Assembly (NCBI RefSeq): GCF_000281045.1
Contig: NW_008246070.1
Coordinates: 87,543-151,542 of the forward strand
DNA: 64,000 nucleotides
Source of the DNA: Saprolegnia diclina VS20
Taxonomy: Eukaryota > Oomycota > Saprolegniomycetes > Saprolegniales > Saprolegniaceae
Direction of reading: 5' to 3'
In this document: in pieces, positions 45,281 through 56,829 of the stretch
How positions within the stretch are numbered: the first letter of the stretch is position 1
Layout: each line of letters begins with the position of its first letter
Translations under genes and position numbers: made by a program
The notes under the pieces: model-generated
Told to the model about the DNA's origin: nothing
Databases searched by the model: none
What the model saw: the letters and a program-made list of their open reading frames with translations, nothing else

Positions 45281-48200
45281 TTAGCGCTTTGATTTCTTCT
45301 TCGTGGCGTGCTGGTAGCTGCGGAAGATGGCGTCGGCGTCGGCATCCGGGTGGTTCCACTGCGTCGATCTACGTACCCTGTAGCCAAGCTCCCTCAGGAC
45401 TGGTTCCCGCACCTGGCAACAAAGTTGCGAAAGTAGGGCTTGCCGCCGTTCGTGAACTGCATGTCCCACTTGTCTGGGAGCTGCGCTTGCAGGTAGGCAA
45501 ACACCTCTTCGTCGCTCGTTGGCTCGAACGCCACCTACACACAGTGAAGCGCTTGTCTTAAGGCGGATGCATACGTTATTGCTTCGTTGCTCGTCGCTCT
45601 CGTCCCGCGCTGCGACTGGTGTCGTCTCGGGCTTGAGACTCTGCAGAGCAATTGCTGGGAGCTACGTTGTGAAGAAGGGTGGGTACCTTGAGCTTTGTTG
45701 GTCGTTTGGGAGGCTCGGCATTTGGTGTCGCAACGGGCTAGAGCGCATGACAGACTCGGTATGAAGGGCTCGATGTATACCTTGACAGCGTGCGGTCGCT
45801 CCGGCTTGACAGACGCCGGTTGCTCTGCCTTCTCGGCGGGTCGCTTGGTTACCCTCTCGACAGGCTCCTTGGCAAACACGCTATCACAAAGTATGAAGGG
45901 ACTAGAGACGCACTTGTGGCGTCTCGATAGGTGCTGAGGTCTTTGTCGGCTTCTACGCGATATCTTGAGCACCTCTCAAAGTGCATCAAAGTACCGCAGG
46001 CGACTCGGCCGCGTCGTCGGGCACCTAGTCGAGATCGTAGCAATGTATACCTCACAAGAGGTAGTACCTCGGGACTTGGTGGCTGCTCGATGCGTGGCGT
46101 CTACGCTCCGAGTCTCAGAACCAACAGCAGCGACTTGATGCCGTACACTCGGCTTTTTGGCGATGCTGGTTCGCGGCGACGGCTCCAAAGCAGCGCGAGA
46201 TGCGGCGCGACTGAGTGCCACGTCACCGCTCAGCCGCGCAAAAAACTCTACGTACAAAGCTCATGGAAGCCGGAATCGAGTCGGGAGCTGTACCCGGGAT
46301 CGAGACGATGCCGGAGGAATCTGGGTCTAACAGCGCAAGGACATTTTGGCGCTGAGCGGCGTCCAAGCGCAGGCCAAAGTCATCGAGCACTTCTTCCAGC
46401 GCCGGCACGGCGACCTTCCCGGGCGTCTCGGCAACAGCCACCATGGCTTTCTTGAGGCCGTTGAACGGTCGGTCGGGGCACCGACGACTCAGTGTCGCCT
46501 TGAGCGCTGCAAACGCTGCTGACGCCGACGCGTCACCAGGTGCTACCTCCTCGACACGTGGAGTACGTGCTTCGAGTTTGGTCATTTGTTGTTGCAGTGC
46601 TGCGAGCCTAGACCAAGCTTGCATCAGCTCTTACGCTCCGACGACGAGGACCGACTTGGCTTCGGTGGCGGCCTGTTGCTCGGCAGCCTCTTGCTTGAGC
46701 TGCTCGTATTTCCGCTTCCACTTGAGTAAGTTGTTGCTCGACGTCGTCTCGGTGGGCGCTGGCTCGGGCTTGGCCTGCAGCTGGGCCTCGAGCTCGATGA
46801 TACGCTGCTTGAAGCGGGTGACTTGGCCGTCGTCAGTAGTCGGTGCCACTGGTGTTGCCGGTACGCTCGCCATGGTTTTGAGCTTGGGCGTCGACTTGAC
46901 TGCGGCCGCAGCGTCGATCGCGCGACCGTCGCCGCCCTTGGTCTTCATCTCAAACTGCACTTGGAGCTCGATTTGGCCCGTGCAGAGCTACGTCGTTGCA
47001 TGAACACACAGTGCAGTGACCCATCCTCAAGACCTCGGAGACTGGGTCGTAGATGGCAAACCACGAGTGCACGCCGTAGCCCTCGCGCGCCATCGTCGAC
47101 GCGATCGAGACTTCGGTTTCGCCAATGAGCCGGTCGGACCGCGGCTGCTTGTTGTACAGGCGAATCAAGAGCTTGGGCGTGATCGTGCGGCCGAGCTTCA
47201 TCTTGCTCAAGAGCGCCAACCACTGCTTCTCGACGTCCGGGTTGACGTCCGGGTCGAAGAAGTTCACGTTCCAATTGGTGGGGGTCCCGACGACCTCGTA
47301 GTCGCTCGCGGTCGCGGGATCGTACGCCGTGCAGTACAGATGCGGCGCCTCGGCGTTCGATGGCACCGTCCGCCGGACGCTCACGACCACAAAGTGCAAC
47401 GTCCGCGTCGCGCTCTGACTTAGCGCCGGGAGCGACGTGAACGGAATCAAATTCGTGCCCGAGCTGTCGGGACGACCCAAGATCGGCTGCGTATCGACGT
47501 ACACGACCGGGCGGTCCGACCTGTGGACGCACTCGTCGGGCTCGCGCACGAGGACGGACGTCGAGTAGCTCCATTGCGGTGTGCAGCCGCCTACACCCTC
47601 ACATGTTGCAGCACCGGAAAGAGGAGGAAGGGAATACCGCCGTCGTCCGGGGGCGTCACGAACGTGTCGCCTTGCGGAAGCAGCTGGATCGATGCATATG
47701 CATTACGAAGGCCCGCGAGACACGCTTTGAACTCGGCCCAGGACAGCCACATGCTCGTGGGGTGGTCGAGCACTTCGAGGTGCACGCGGAGATTCGAGTG
47801 CGCTTGGCGAAAGAACGCGGCGAGCGCCGGCAACGCCTGCAGCGCCAGCATCGTGTACGGCTGCAGACGCATGTTGGCCCGGTCCAGCGTCGCGCGGTCG
47901 ACGCTAAACTCGAGCATCGCGGGGGAGACGGCCCAGAAAAAGGGCACGCGGGTCGACTGCAGTAGCCGCCGGAGCTTCCCGACAAAGCCTACGTCGCCGA
48001 TGAGCGCAAGCCTCTCGGATTCGGCTACTTTGGCTCTCGAGAAACTCGACGAACGGCTGCTTCTTGCCATTGTCGTCGCGAAAGCAAATGCGCAGGCGCC
48101 GCAAGAGAGCCAAGAAGTACGCATTCAGCTCTGGGTACCACTCGGCGTTGACGACGCCCAAGGACCAATGGCTCGCACCAGGTGCCCTACACCCCGCTAA

Positions 48201-51200
48201 GATCCTAGTCGAGGTGTAGGGTACGTACGGTCGGCGGTCAAAGAGCGGGACGCCCCGCGTGTCCATGTCTGCGTCCACGAACGACAACGTCATCGCTTGC
48301 TTGAGCATCGAGTCGAGCACGCGCACGTGGAGTGACTTGTCAGTGCTGAAGGCCAACGTCACTTGGTACATTTGCTGGCCGCTGCCGACGCGCGCCATGC
48401 GCTGGAGCGTCCGGCGGAGCTTGTCTTCGAGGCGCTGGAGCGTCGTATACCTACCCACTTCCTATGATCCTCATTTTCAAGCTCAGAAGGACCTCGACAA
48501 CGAGAGAAAAAGGCCACGCGAGACGTCGTGCGTCGCGACCGGCGGCAGCTGCGCGTCGCGGTATCGAAGCGCGTCGAGCGCCAAGGCGACGCACACTTGG
48601 TTCTCGATCGCGAGGCTGTCGAGATCCGGCGTCTCGAGCACGCGAAGGCCGCGCCGGAGCAGCCCCTCGATGAGCGGTCCTTGCTCGCGCTGCTCGACGT
48701 GGGCCGGCCCGAGCTTTTCCCACTCGAGTTCTTCGTCTTTGGCGGCGATCTTGAAGAGGCGCTGGATGGCGCTGCTGACGACCTCGACCGAAAAGCCTTG
48801 GAGCGTGCCACCAAGGCCCGCGGGCGCCTGGAGCAGCGCCAAGAGCACGTCCCCAGCACAGGCCAAGGACGGACTGTAGATACACGGCGTGCACGCAAGC
48901 GCAATGCGCTGCAGCGAGAGGACGTCGACGGCGAGTCCGATGCGGTCCAGGAGCGTCTTGCTGAGCCAGAGAAGTTCGTGGACGGGCATGCCCACATGCA
49001 GCGTCTGCAGCGCCGTCTTGACGTCTCCTTCCACAACACGGTGCTCTTTGATGCGCTGCTCCAAGTCTAAGAGCGTCTCGACCAGCGCGCGCTCGCGGGC
49101 CCGTGTCGTCACACCTAAAACCCATCGACATTTAGTATCAAGTGGGAAGTTGATACAAACCATACTGGTCTCGGCGCTCACAAACGTCGCAAAGTCGGAC
49201 AAGAAGATCTGGCCGTGCTCGCGCTGGAGGCGGTGGCACAGCAAGCGTACGTCAAGCGCGGTGGCTTCGAGCCCGACGCAGCTCAAGAGCAATGCGAGCT
49301 CGTCCGTCGCGATCGAGCCGTCGCCGTTGACGTCGAAGCGGGCAAAGAGCTTACCGATGCTCTCGCACTCGTCCGTGCTGCCGTCGATGACGGGCAGCGC
49401 CGCCATGCGCTGAAAGACGACGTTGTCTCTGGCCCAGCGCACATCGAGCGCCGATTTGCTCACGACTTCGAGCGTCGGCGTCGTATGCGCCGTCACGATC
49501 CACGGCGTCGGGGTGTTGGCGATTGCGCCGAGGACGTCAGCGACCAAGTCGACAAGCACCGACTCGATCCACGGCACAAGCAGCGCCCGCTCGGCCGCCT
49601 CGAGCGTCGTCCGGCGGCCTGCGCGCGGCGACCGACGCCACGTCTCGTCGTCGTCCTTGACCATCTCGGGGGCCCACGCGGTCTCCTTCCCGAGCATCCA
49701 GCGCTTGAACTCGTCGAGGCTCAGCGTGCCGTTCCCATCGACGTCGAGCTCTTCCATGAGCGCCGCTATCTGCGCGTTGGAGAGCGGCGGGTGGAGCGCC
49801 AGCTTTTCCAAAAACTACCAGTCTCTCTCACTCGCACATCGATGAGCCTAACGAGTACCTTGGTGAACTCGGCGACGGTCAAGTCCCCCGAATGGTCTTC
49901 GTCGAGCGTCGCAAACATCTCGTCGAGCGCAATGAGCTGAGCGTCGGACGCCGCGAGCTTGGAGAGCAAGACGGAGCGCAGCTGCATGCCGAGCACCTCC
50001 ATGTTGCCGTGCTCGTGGAGGTAGCAGTCGTCGCAAAACTTCTCGCACGCCGGGAGCTTGCCATAGCAGATCGTACAGAAGACGTGGACGCAGCCTTGCG
50101 CGCTGCAGGTGAGCTCCATGCTCCCGTCGCCCTTGCCCGAGAGGATGACGGCTGCGTGGCAGTCGATGCAGTGCAGTGTGTTGGTGCCCGTCTTGCGCCC
50201 GCCGAGGAGCCGCGGCAAGCTTGCGAGCTTTTGCTTGTCGCCGCAGACCTCGGCCTTCTTGAGTTGCATGCGGCGGAAGCGCTCGGCGCGCTTGGCCTCG
50301 AGCGACTGCATGTAGCTGCTCGTGTGCAGCTTCAAGTGGAGATCGTTGCCGTCCCGTGGCGTCTCGGTCGCGACGGGAGTGGTCGTCGCCGTCTCGAGCG
50401 CCATCCAGCTGAAGCGCGTCTTTGTCTCTGCGAGCGGCGGCGCCGTCCTGCGATCCTCCTCCTCCTTGGCGACAGCGGCTTGGAATTTCGCGCTCACGGC
50501 CGCCAAAAAGTGCAGCACGGGCGTCGTGTCATGACGCACGAGCTTCTTCTTGGGGCCGCGCCGGCGCGAGCCGCTGCGAAGTTTGGCGGGGCCTTTGACG
50601 ACCTCGAGAAGCGACGAGATGCGACTCTGGAAGATTGGGTCGTGCGGCCGAAGCGAGAGCAGAAACTTCGGGTGCAGCTCGGCAATGAGCGACGGGATCT
50701 CGTCGAGCACTTCCATCATGCACGCCTCTTGGAGCGCCATGTCTTTGGGACCAAACGTCAGCGCTGGGAACGAGAGAAGCGGGGGCGTCGTCTGCAGCAC
50801 CTGGACGCTCTGGAGGTCCTTGCCGCCAATGAGCCGTAGCGTCAGAGTGCCTTCTTGGTTGACCTTCTCGGGCACCTCTTCGTCTTCCTTCTCGGGCACG
50901 ATCGACACGACGCGGTCTTCGTCAATGTCGCGGACAAAGATTTCAAGGAGCGCGCTCGCATGGATCGTGTTCTTCTTCTCGAGATCGAGGCCTTCGAAGA
51001 GGACATTGACCTTCTCGTCACTCACTTCGTCCATCTTGAACCCGAGGTTTAGCATCCGCCGCTTGAAGTCGGCGCGCCGCATCGGTCCGGCATTGGTAAA
51101 TTCGCGCTTGGCTTCACGAAACCCTATCCCTAGAGACAATTTGTTGATTCAATAAATTTGGACTATGGATGAGGACCTTTGAGGCGGGCTTGGGCGAGAA

Positions 51201-53905
51201 ACTCTTCCTTGAGATTTTCAAACTGGCGACGCGCGCCGTCCCCCGGCACCACGATCGGTGTGAGAACGACGGCGGATGACGGTGCTGGCGTCGACGGACT
51301 GCTCTTGCACGCGCTCTCGTCAATCTCTTCTTCTTCGATGATGGGCTCACCGCCCTCGAGCTCAAAGACCGGCTTGTTGCCGTAGACCGAGATCCAGAAC
51401 GGCCCGACATTGGTCTTGTTGGATGCTTTGTCCTGCGCCCCGTGAACATTTGATAGATTGATACAAACCGTACCGTGCGCATGTACAAACTCGGCACGAT
51501 GCAGTAGCGGCCTGGCTCAATGTGCATGTCGACCTATCGCAACTGTCTCAGTATCAACTTGATATCGTTTCAAAGTACCGAGGCGGCTTGCTTGAGCGTG
51601 TAGGCTGGCTGGGGCACGCCGTCATCGTCCACGCCAGCAATGACCGTTCCGGGAATGATGGGCGGCGGTGAAGCTTCAACCGCCGTGCCGTCAATGAGCG
51701 CCTGCCGAGACGCCTCGGGGTGCAAGCGGTAGTACGGCGCCGCCTTCTTCTTGGGCTCGCGGATCTCCACTGCGCCGCTCGCCCCTTCCGAGACGGAGCA
51801 GACGTGGAAGCTACGGACGCTTGTCGATAGAAAAAGGCTCAGGATGGAAGAGAGTACCCGATGGGCACGAGGCCGCGACCGTCGACCTTGCCGCGCGGGT
51901 CGTTCTGGCTCACTGCGATAAAGAGGTGGCAGCGCTCGAGCACGTGCAGCTGGAAGCGCGGGTTGTTGATCCACGTGGCTTTGCTCGTGTTGCCGCCGCA
52001 CGAGATCTCGTCCCACTTGCCTTCGACGCGGCGCCCGCACCACTCGTCCGCAAAGTCTACTCGGATCTTAGTTGCTGATCGTACAAGCGCGTAGTACCAA
52101 TGCCGGCAAAGAAGTGCGTGTAGCGCTCCGACCAGTCGGCGTACGTCATGAAGAACGTGCCGTCGTTCTGGTTGATCTCGGCAATGTCTTCCTGCACGAG
52201 CTCCGACAGCTGCGAGTGCTCTACCGTGCAACGAGATGAAAATGCGGCGGCCGACAGGACCGTACGCTCGCGGTGGAGCTTGGAGTAGGCGTTCTCGCCC
52301 ACAGAGCGCGCAATGACCTTGAAGACGCGCTGGATCTCGTCGTCGCACGCTTCTCGCTCGTCGCTCTGGTCGGACCACGGCCCCGTCTACGTATGTATTG
52401 GTGTTCACGTTGCAATATTGAAACATTGATACTACCCACTCGCCCATGCCCCACGGATTCCGGACTTTGACCAGTCGCACGACCGACTTGTCCTTGAGCG
52501 TGATCTCGCCGAGGTCGACGAGCCCGTACGCGTGCTTGTAGTAGAGTCCTACGATACCGCGAGAAAACGTTGCCTAGTGATTATAGAACATCCAACCTTG
52601 GCCCGCGCTGCCCTCGGCCACGACGTTCTTGTCGTTCTTCGGGTCTGGCTGGATCGAGCAGCCCATGAGGGTTCCGTTGCGCTTGTACTCGAGCAGCTTC
52701 TGCCAAAACTCGTCGCCACGCTTCTGGTCCGCCCGAATGGGTTTGTACGGGTCTTCAGCGAACCCTACCCCGTTTCCATCGAAAATGAAATTTCTTGGTA
52801 CGAGAGGTGTACCGGGGTAGCCTGGCTTGAGGATGATCTGCTCCGAGCAGAGACCTGTGAGGTCGCTCAGCGCCACGTCAATGTAGCCGCCAATGAGGGC
52901 TTCGTAGCTTCCATGGAGCTTGGCGTACGCCTTCTCCATGAGGGGCACCCTAGTCCCGGAATGATATCGCATACACCACGAGGACGTGAGTACCAGAGCT
53001 CGTTCGGGTCGCTGCAGCGTGCAAAGAAGGGCTTGCCGGCGCGGTTGTTGGTGTACCCAAACACTGGAATGCGGTCGTCAATGATGACGTAGTGCCAGGA
53101 AAAATCCTGTCTCGGCTGTCAAAGTCGCTGTGACACGAGGAGGAGTACCTTCATGAAGCGACATACAAAGAGCCCGTGGCCCTTGTACTGGTCGTCGCGC
53201 CAAAAGACTTGCGTGAGCAGGTCGAGCCGCGTGGCCAGTACGCTGATCGCGCCTGTGTTACTCAGATGTGAAATGCGCAGAGAATTCTGTACGCACCGAG
53301 GAACCAACAGTCGCCGAGGTTGCCCTGGATGACGTCGCCCGAGCTCGCGAGGCCGCCGCGGAAGAGCTCGCCATCGTCGCAGAAGACAGGGTCGTCGTCC
53401 GTCGGGCGGTGGCTGCTGCTCCTACGCCAGCGTTAGTACTGTGCAACAACAGGAGCACGGACGTACTCGGACTCGTCGCTTTCTTCAAGCACGTTTTGGG
53501 TTGCTGCTGCGTACCGCGGCCGCTCCCAGCGCAATTTGTCTTCCTTGAGCAGCTTGAGCACCTTGGCCTGGTGCTGGGACCCGCCCTTGGACGGGACAAC
53601 CTACGACGCGAGCTAACATGAGCAGCGCGAGAAGGCCGCGAAGGGCGAACGTCGCCGTTCTTGCAGAGCGCCCGCGCGCCTGAGAGGTCGGCGTCGTTGG
53701 GACCAAAGCACGGGTCGCAGTAGATGTGGTCGGCGCAGGCCTTGACGAGCTTGGTGACCTTGAGCGCCACGTACTTGTCCATGAGCCGGAGCGTCTCCAC
53801 GAGGCGCTTGCCCGTCGCGCCGTGCGCGCGCATGCTAATGACCGAGTCCATCTTGGAGCAGACGACGTCGACGCCATGCTCCTTGAGGTCCTGCTCGAGC
53901 TCCAT
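45281..53905 (-). CDS. Giant calpain-type protease with EF-hands, Cys-rich cluster, C2-like parts and WW domain
   Basis: Thirty-two exons and about 2410 residues; lengths sum to 7233 bp in frame. Exons from the 3' end: 45281-45368, 45413-45534, 45575-45640, 45687-45737, 45781-45867, 45914-45952, 45995-46024, 46068-46100, 46147-46247, 46294-46607, 46656-46987, 47034-47590, 47638-47988, 48029-48186, 48229-48450, 48493-49114, 49166-49814, 49859-51129, 51177-51432, 51474-51533, 51579-51810, 51858-52056, 52098-52220, 52266-52386, 52436-52548, 52597-52764, 52813-52949, 52994-53106, 53149-53252, 53297-53421, 53467-53600, 53651-53905. The calpain core has the catalytic triad Cys168 (GNLGDCWFLG), His351 (YYKHAYGL) and Asn376 (VRNPWGMGEW), then a domain III-like C2L part. 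Downstream are a Cys cluster (CIDCHAAV, CTICYGK, CDDCYLHEH), EF loops (DEDHSGDLTVAE, DVDGNGTLSLDE, DVNGDGSIATDE), a C2-like segment, a Pro/Lys linker and a C-terminal WW domain (KWDMQFTNGGKPYF..TQWNHPD). The short linker exons near 46 kb are the least certain; a second gene there cannot be fully excluded. Confidence 0.85.
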
Positions 53906-54317
53906 TGCCGCCGATCTGTCTCCCAAGGATCGCAGATGAATATCGAAGGTCGAGGGTCCTAAACACTGTTTTAAAACAGAATGCCGATGCTGGATATCCA
54001 AATATCGAAGGTCCTGAAAAACACTGTTCAAAACAGAATGTTGATGCTGGATACAGGTGCGGGTAGGCCACCAAGGGTGTGGGTCGTAGCGGTCATCAGC
54101 TCCAGTGGTATCAGCGCAGTGCAGTTGCAGTGGCAAACTGCACGCAGGCTCATTGTGACAAGACGTCCTTCGCACTCGGTCTATGCCCATAACTCTTCCT
54201 CGGACTCCAGCAGACAGTGGCTCAAAGCGAGATTGACCAGATCCAAAGACACTCGGGAGAGGTGGGCATTCGTCCGGATACGAGGATTTTCGCTCGAAAG
54301 CGACAAGGCGCAGCAGC
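53906..54317. other. Divergent promoter region with duplicated element
   Basis: 412 bp between the calpain start (53905, minus) and the BSD gene start (54318, plus). It contains the two-unit repeat described below. No gene is seen. Confidence 0.5.
53940..54054. repeat. Two diverged tandem units of about 55-60 bp
   Basis: Unit A (53940-53998) and unit B (54002-54054) share atatcgaaggtc, aacactgtt, aaaacagaatg and gatgctggata in the same order. Unit A contains the palindrome ctgttttaaaacag. A related sequence (aacagtgttt, aaccagaatgtcaacc) occurs at about 56677-56740. Confidence 0.7.
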
Positions 54318-55610
54318 ATGTGGCTCTATGAGGCCGCCAACCAGGCCGCCAAGACGGCCAAGGAGCGCGTCGTCCAAGTCCAGGAGAAGGTCCAGGAGAA
54401 GGCCTCCATCATCGTCGCGCAGGTCCAAGACGAGGCGCAGACGCTCCTCAACTCGATGAGCCTGCAGCAAGACAACCCTGTCGACGAGGTAGAACATGGC
54501 CCTTCCCATGGCATGATGGCCCATGGCCACGCCTTCGTAGATCATCTTTGAGGAGCTGGACGACTACAAGGCCTTCCAGGATGTATTTGACCTTGACGAC
54601 AAGACGGAGGAGGTCGCGGCGATCCTCAAGGACGACACGTATATCTCGGACCTCCACACGGCGATGGTGCCCGAGCAGCTCTCGTACAAGGAGTTCTGGA
54701 CGCGGTAGACTCGTGCTTTGACGACTTGCTGACAGTGGACTTGTTGTGTAGGTACTACTTTCGCGAGTTTACCAAGCAGCGTGAAGAGGAAGCCCGGGTG
54801 AAGCGGGAGGAGGCCCGGCGCGCCCAGCTGCTCCAAGAGCAAGCCGCCCGCGAAGAGCGCGAGCGCGAAGCCCGCATCGCGTACGAGGCACGCATGGAAG
54901 AGGAGCGACTCGCGGCCGAAGCCGCCGAAGACGTTGCGATGTGGAAGGAGCAAGTCGACCACCTCCAGCAAGTGATCCGGTCGCTCGAGCATAGTGAGCA
55001 AGACAAGTACAAGACGCTCTGCGACGACTACGAGTCCAAGATGATGCAGATGACGCTGCACATTGACGACGCCAAGGCGAGCGGCTACGAAGAAGGGATC
55101 GCCGAGAGCGAGTCGATCGTCGCCAAGATCCGCGCCGAGGCCCAAGCCGAGCGCGACGAGCTTCGCGCCTTCTTGGAGGCAATGGTCGACTCGTCGACAG
55201 CTGCCATGCCCGAGGTGCCTGCGTCCTCGGTGCTCTCTCTCGAGTTGGCCCAGCAACTCTGGGCGCTGCGGCAGTCCGAAGCTTCAGCCCCGTCAGCAAC
55301 CACCACCGATGCGCAGCACGCCAAGGAGCTGGACCTCTGGAAGGCGCGCGCGATGAAGATGAAAAAGCTGAAGGACGAAGTCGACGCCGAGCTCGTCACG
55401 GTCAAGGCTGCCGTTGCGTCGGCCGAAGCCAGTGGCTTTGCGGCGGGCGAAGCGGCCGCGAAGGAGACGTACCTGGCGCAGATCCAAGCTCTTGAAGCGG
55501 CGCTGGCCGCCCAACAAGAGACACTGCCCGCGCCACCCCTTGCAGCCGAGGTGCAGGACGCCGCCGAGGCCAAGGAGCCAAGTCGCGACGACTGGGGCGA
55601 GTGGGATTGA
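54318..55610 (+). CDS. BSD-domain protein with long coiled coil
   Basis: Three exons, join(54318..54488, 54541..54704, 54752..55610), 397 residues. The N-terminal helix (MWLYEAANQAAKTAKERVVQ) is followed by a BSD domain at about residues 55-115: DDYKAFQDVFDLDDKTEEV, MVPEQLSYKEFWTRYYFRE, with the paired aromatic FW..YYF that defines BSD. Intron 2 falls inside this motif (WT-R-YYF) and phases fit. The remaining 280 residues are charged coiled coil (KREEARRAQLLQEQAAREER) ending DDWGEWD. BSD proteins of this layout occur in plants and protists; the molecular role is not established. Introns are 52 and 47 bp. Confidence 0.85.
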
Positions 55611-55659
55611 CGATTGTCAGTGATCCATCACCCGTCGCTTATATACACTTTCACCCTGT

Positions 55660-56631
55660 CTACGCCTCGTCGTTCTCGTTCTCGTCGTCGTGCGCATGGT
55701 CGGCGCGTTGGCGCAGCTTCTCGAGCGAGTCCACGGCCGGGTCCCAGTCGGGCAGAATGAAGTACTGGCGGGGCCGGGGCCGCGGCCGCTGCACTTGCTC
55801 CAGGAAGGGCAGTGCGTGGAATTTTTCGTAGCAGCTCGTGGTTTCCTTCCCAAACTTGGTGCGGCAGAGGTGCGCTTGGCAGACTGCGCACTGCCACTTG
55901 GTGTTCATCTCGCGCCGGCGCTGGCTCGTCGAGCTGATCGAGAAGCAGAGTACGCAGTGGCTGCGCTTCCCGCTTGTGTCCTGCACGAGCGCGTGTGCCC
56001 GCGTCGGGTCCAGGCGAAGGGCGCGGCCGACGTCCGAGTTGTAGAACGACCGCATGTTGCGCCGGGGAATCTCGGGAAGCGGCCGCGGGTCCTCGATGAC
56101 CGCGACCTCGGCCGGTGTTTCGACGACAGGAAATGGCGCCTGCATGTACATGTGAGCACCGCGCAGTGCAAAGCAAGGCTACAAGAATCGCTGGCGTCAA
56201 ATACGATGCCGCGTGTGGGCTAGACCCTGGCGACGGCGCGGGCTCGACGGCGGCGACCGGCGGCGAGGCGGCAGCGGGCGGCGAGGCGCGAGCGATTTCG
56301 GGCGCAGTGTCTTTCGCCGCTGGGATCGTAGCGCACGCTTCGATGAGCTTTTGGATCGCGTTGACGAGCTTGATGCGGTGACCGTACGCGCTGACCTTGA
56401 GGTCTTCCCGGAGCACGTCGTTCGTGATCGTGGGCAGCACATCTAGGACATGGTCATAATAAGCCGGTGCTGCTGCCAGCGCCAACACATACCGCCCGTA
56501 ATGTCATTCTTCTCAAAGGTCTACGCAGCGCCATGAGGCTAGCCCATGCGATGGCGTCGTACCTGCGCGTACTCGGCAAAGCCGGACCGCGTAACCCACT
56601 CGGCGACCTGCCGCGCTGTCCAGTTCTCCAT
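55660..56631 (-). CDS. SAM-domain protein with piggyBac-type zinc ribbon
   Basis: Four exons, complement(55660..56139, 56183..56442, 56493..56520, 56563..56631), 278 residues. Residues 1-70 form a SAM domain (NWTARQVAEWVTRSGFAEYA, TFEKNDITGDVLPTITNDVL, EDLKVSAYGHRIKLVNAIQK), built over three exons with exact phases. An Ala/Pro linker follows. The C-terminal half contains HCVLCFS, then WQCAVCQAHLC and TSCYEKFHAL, the Cys/His spacing of the zinc ribbon at the end of piggyBac transposases (DDE_Tnp_1-like zinc ribbon). No transposase catalytic part is present, so this looks like a host gene that captured the ribbon. SAM suggests protein assembly; the ribbon suggests nucleic-acid or protein binding. 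Confidence 0.78.
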
Positions 56632-56676
56632 GAGCTTGTTTGAAAGTGTGTGCCGGATAACCATTCCGATGGCATT

Positions 56677-56740
56677 CGAAATTCTGGTTGAAACAGTGTT
56701 TTATACACAAAACCAGAATGTCAACCATCAACTTGATATT
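56677..56740. repeat. AT-rich inverted repeat related to the 53.9-kb element
   Basis: Arms attctggtt and aaccagaat flank an AT-rich centre with aacagtgttttatacac. It shares aacactgttt and cagaatg words with the units at 53940-54054 in both orientations. It lies just upstream of the SAM gene. Confidence 0.45.
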
Positions 56741-56829
56741 AGAAGCTGGACAGCGGGAGCGCCCCCAAACGCGGCAGTCGAAGATCGCTAAAGCAATGGC
56801 GCCGCCACGTCTTGATGTCAAAGAGGTAC

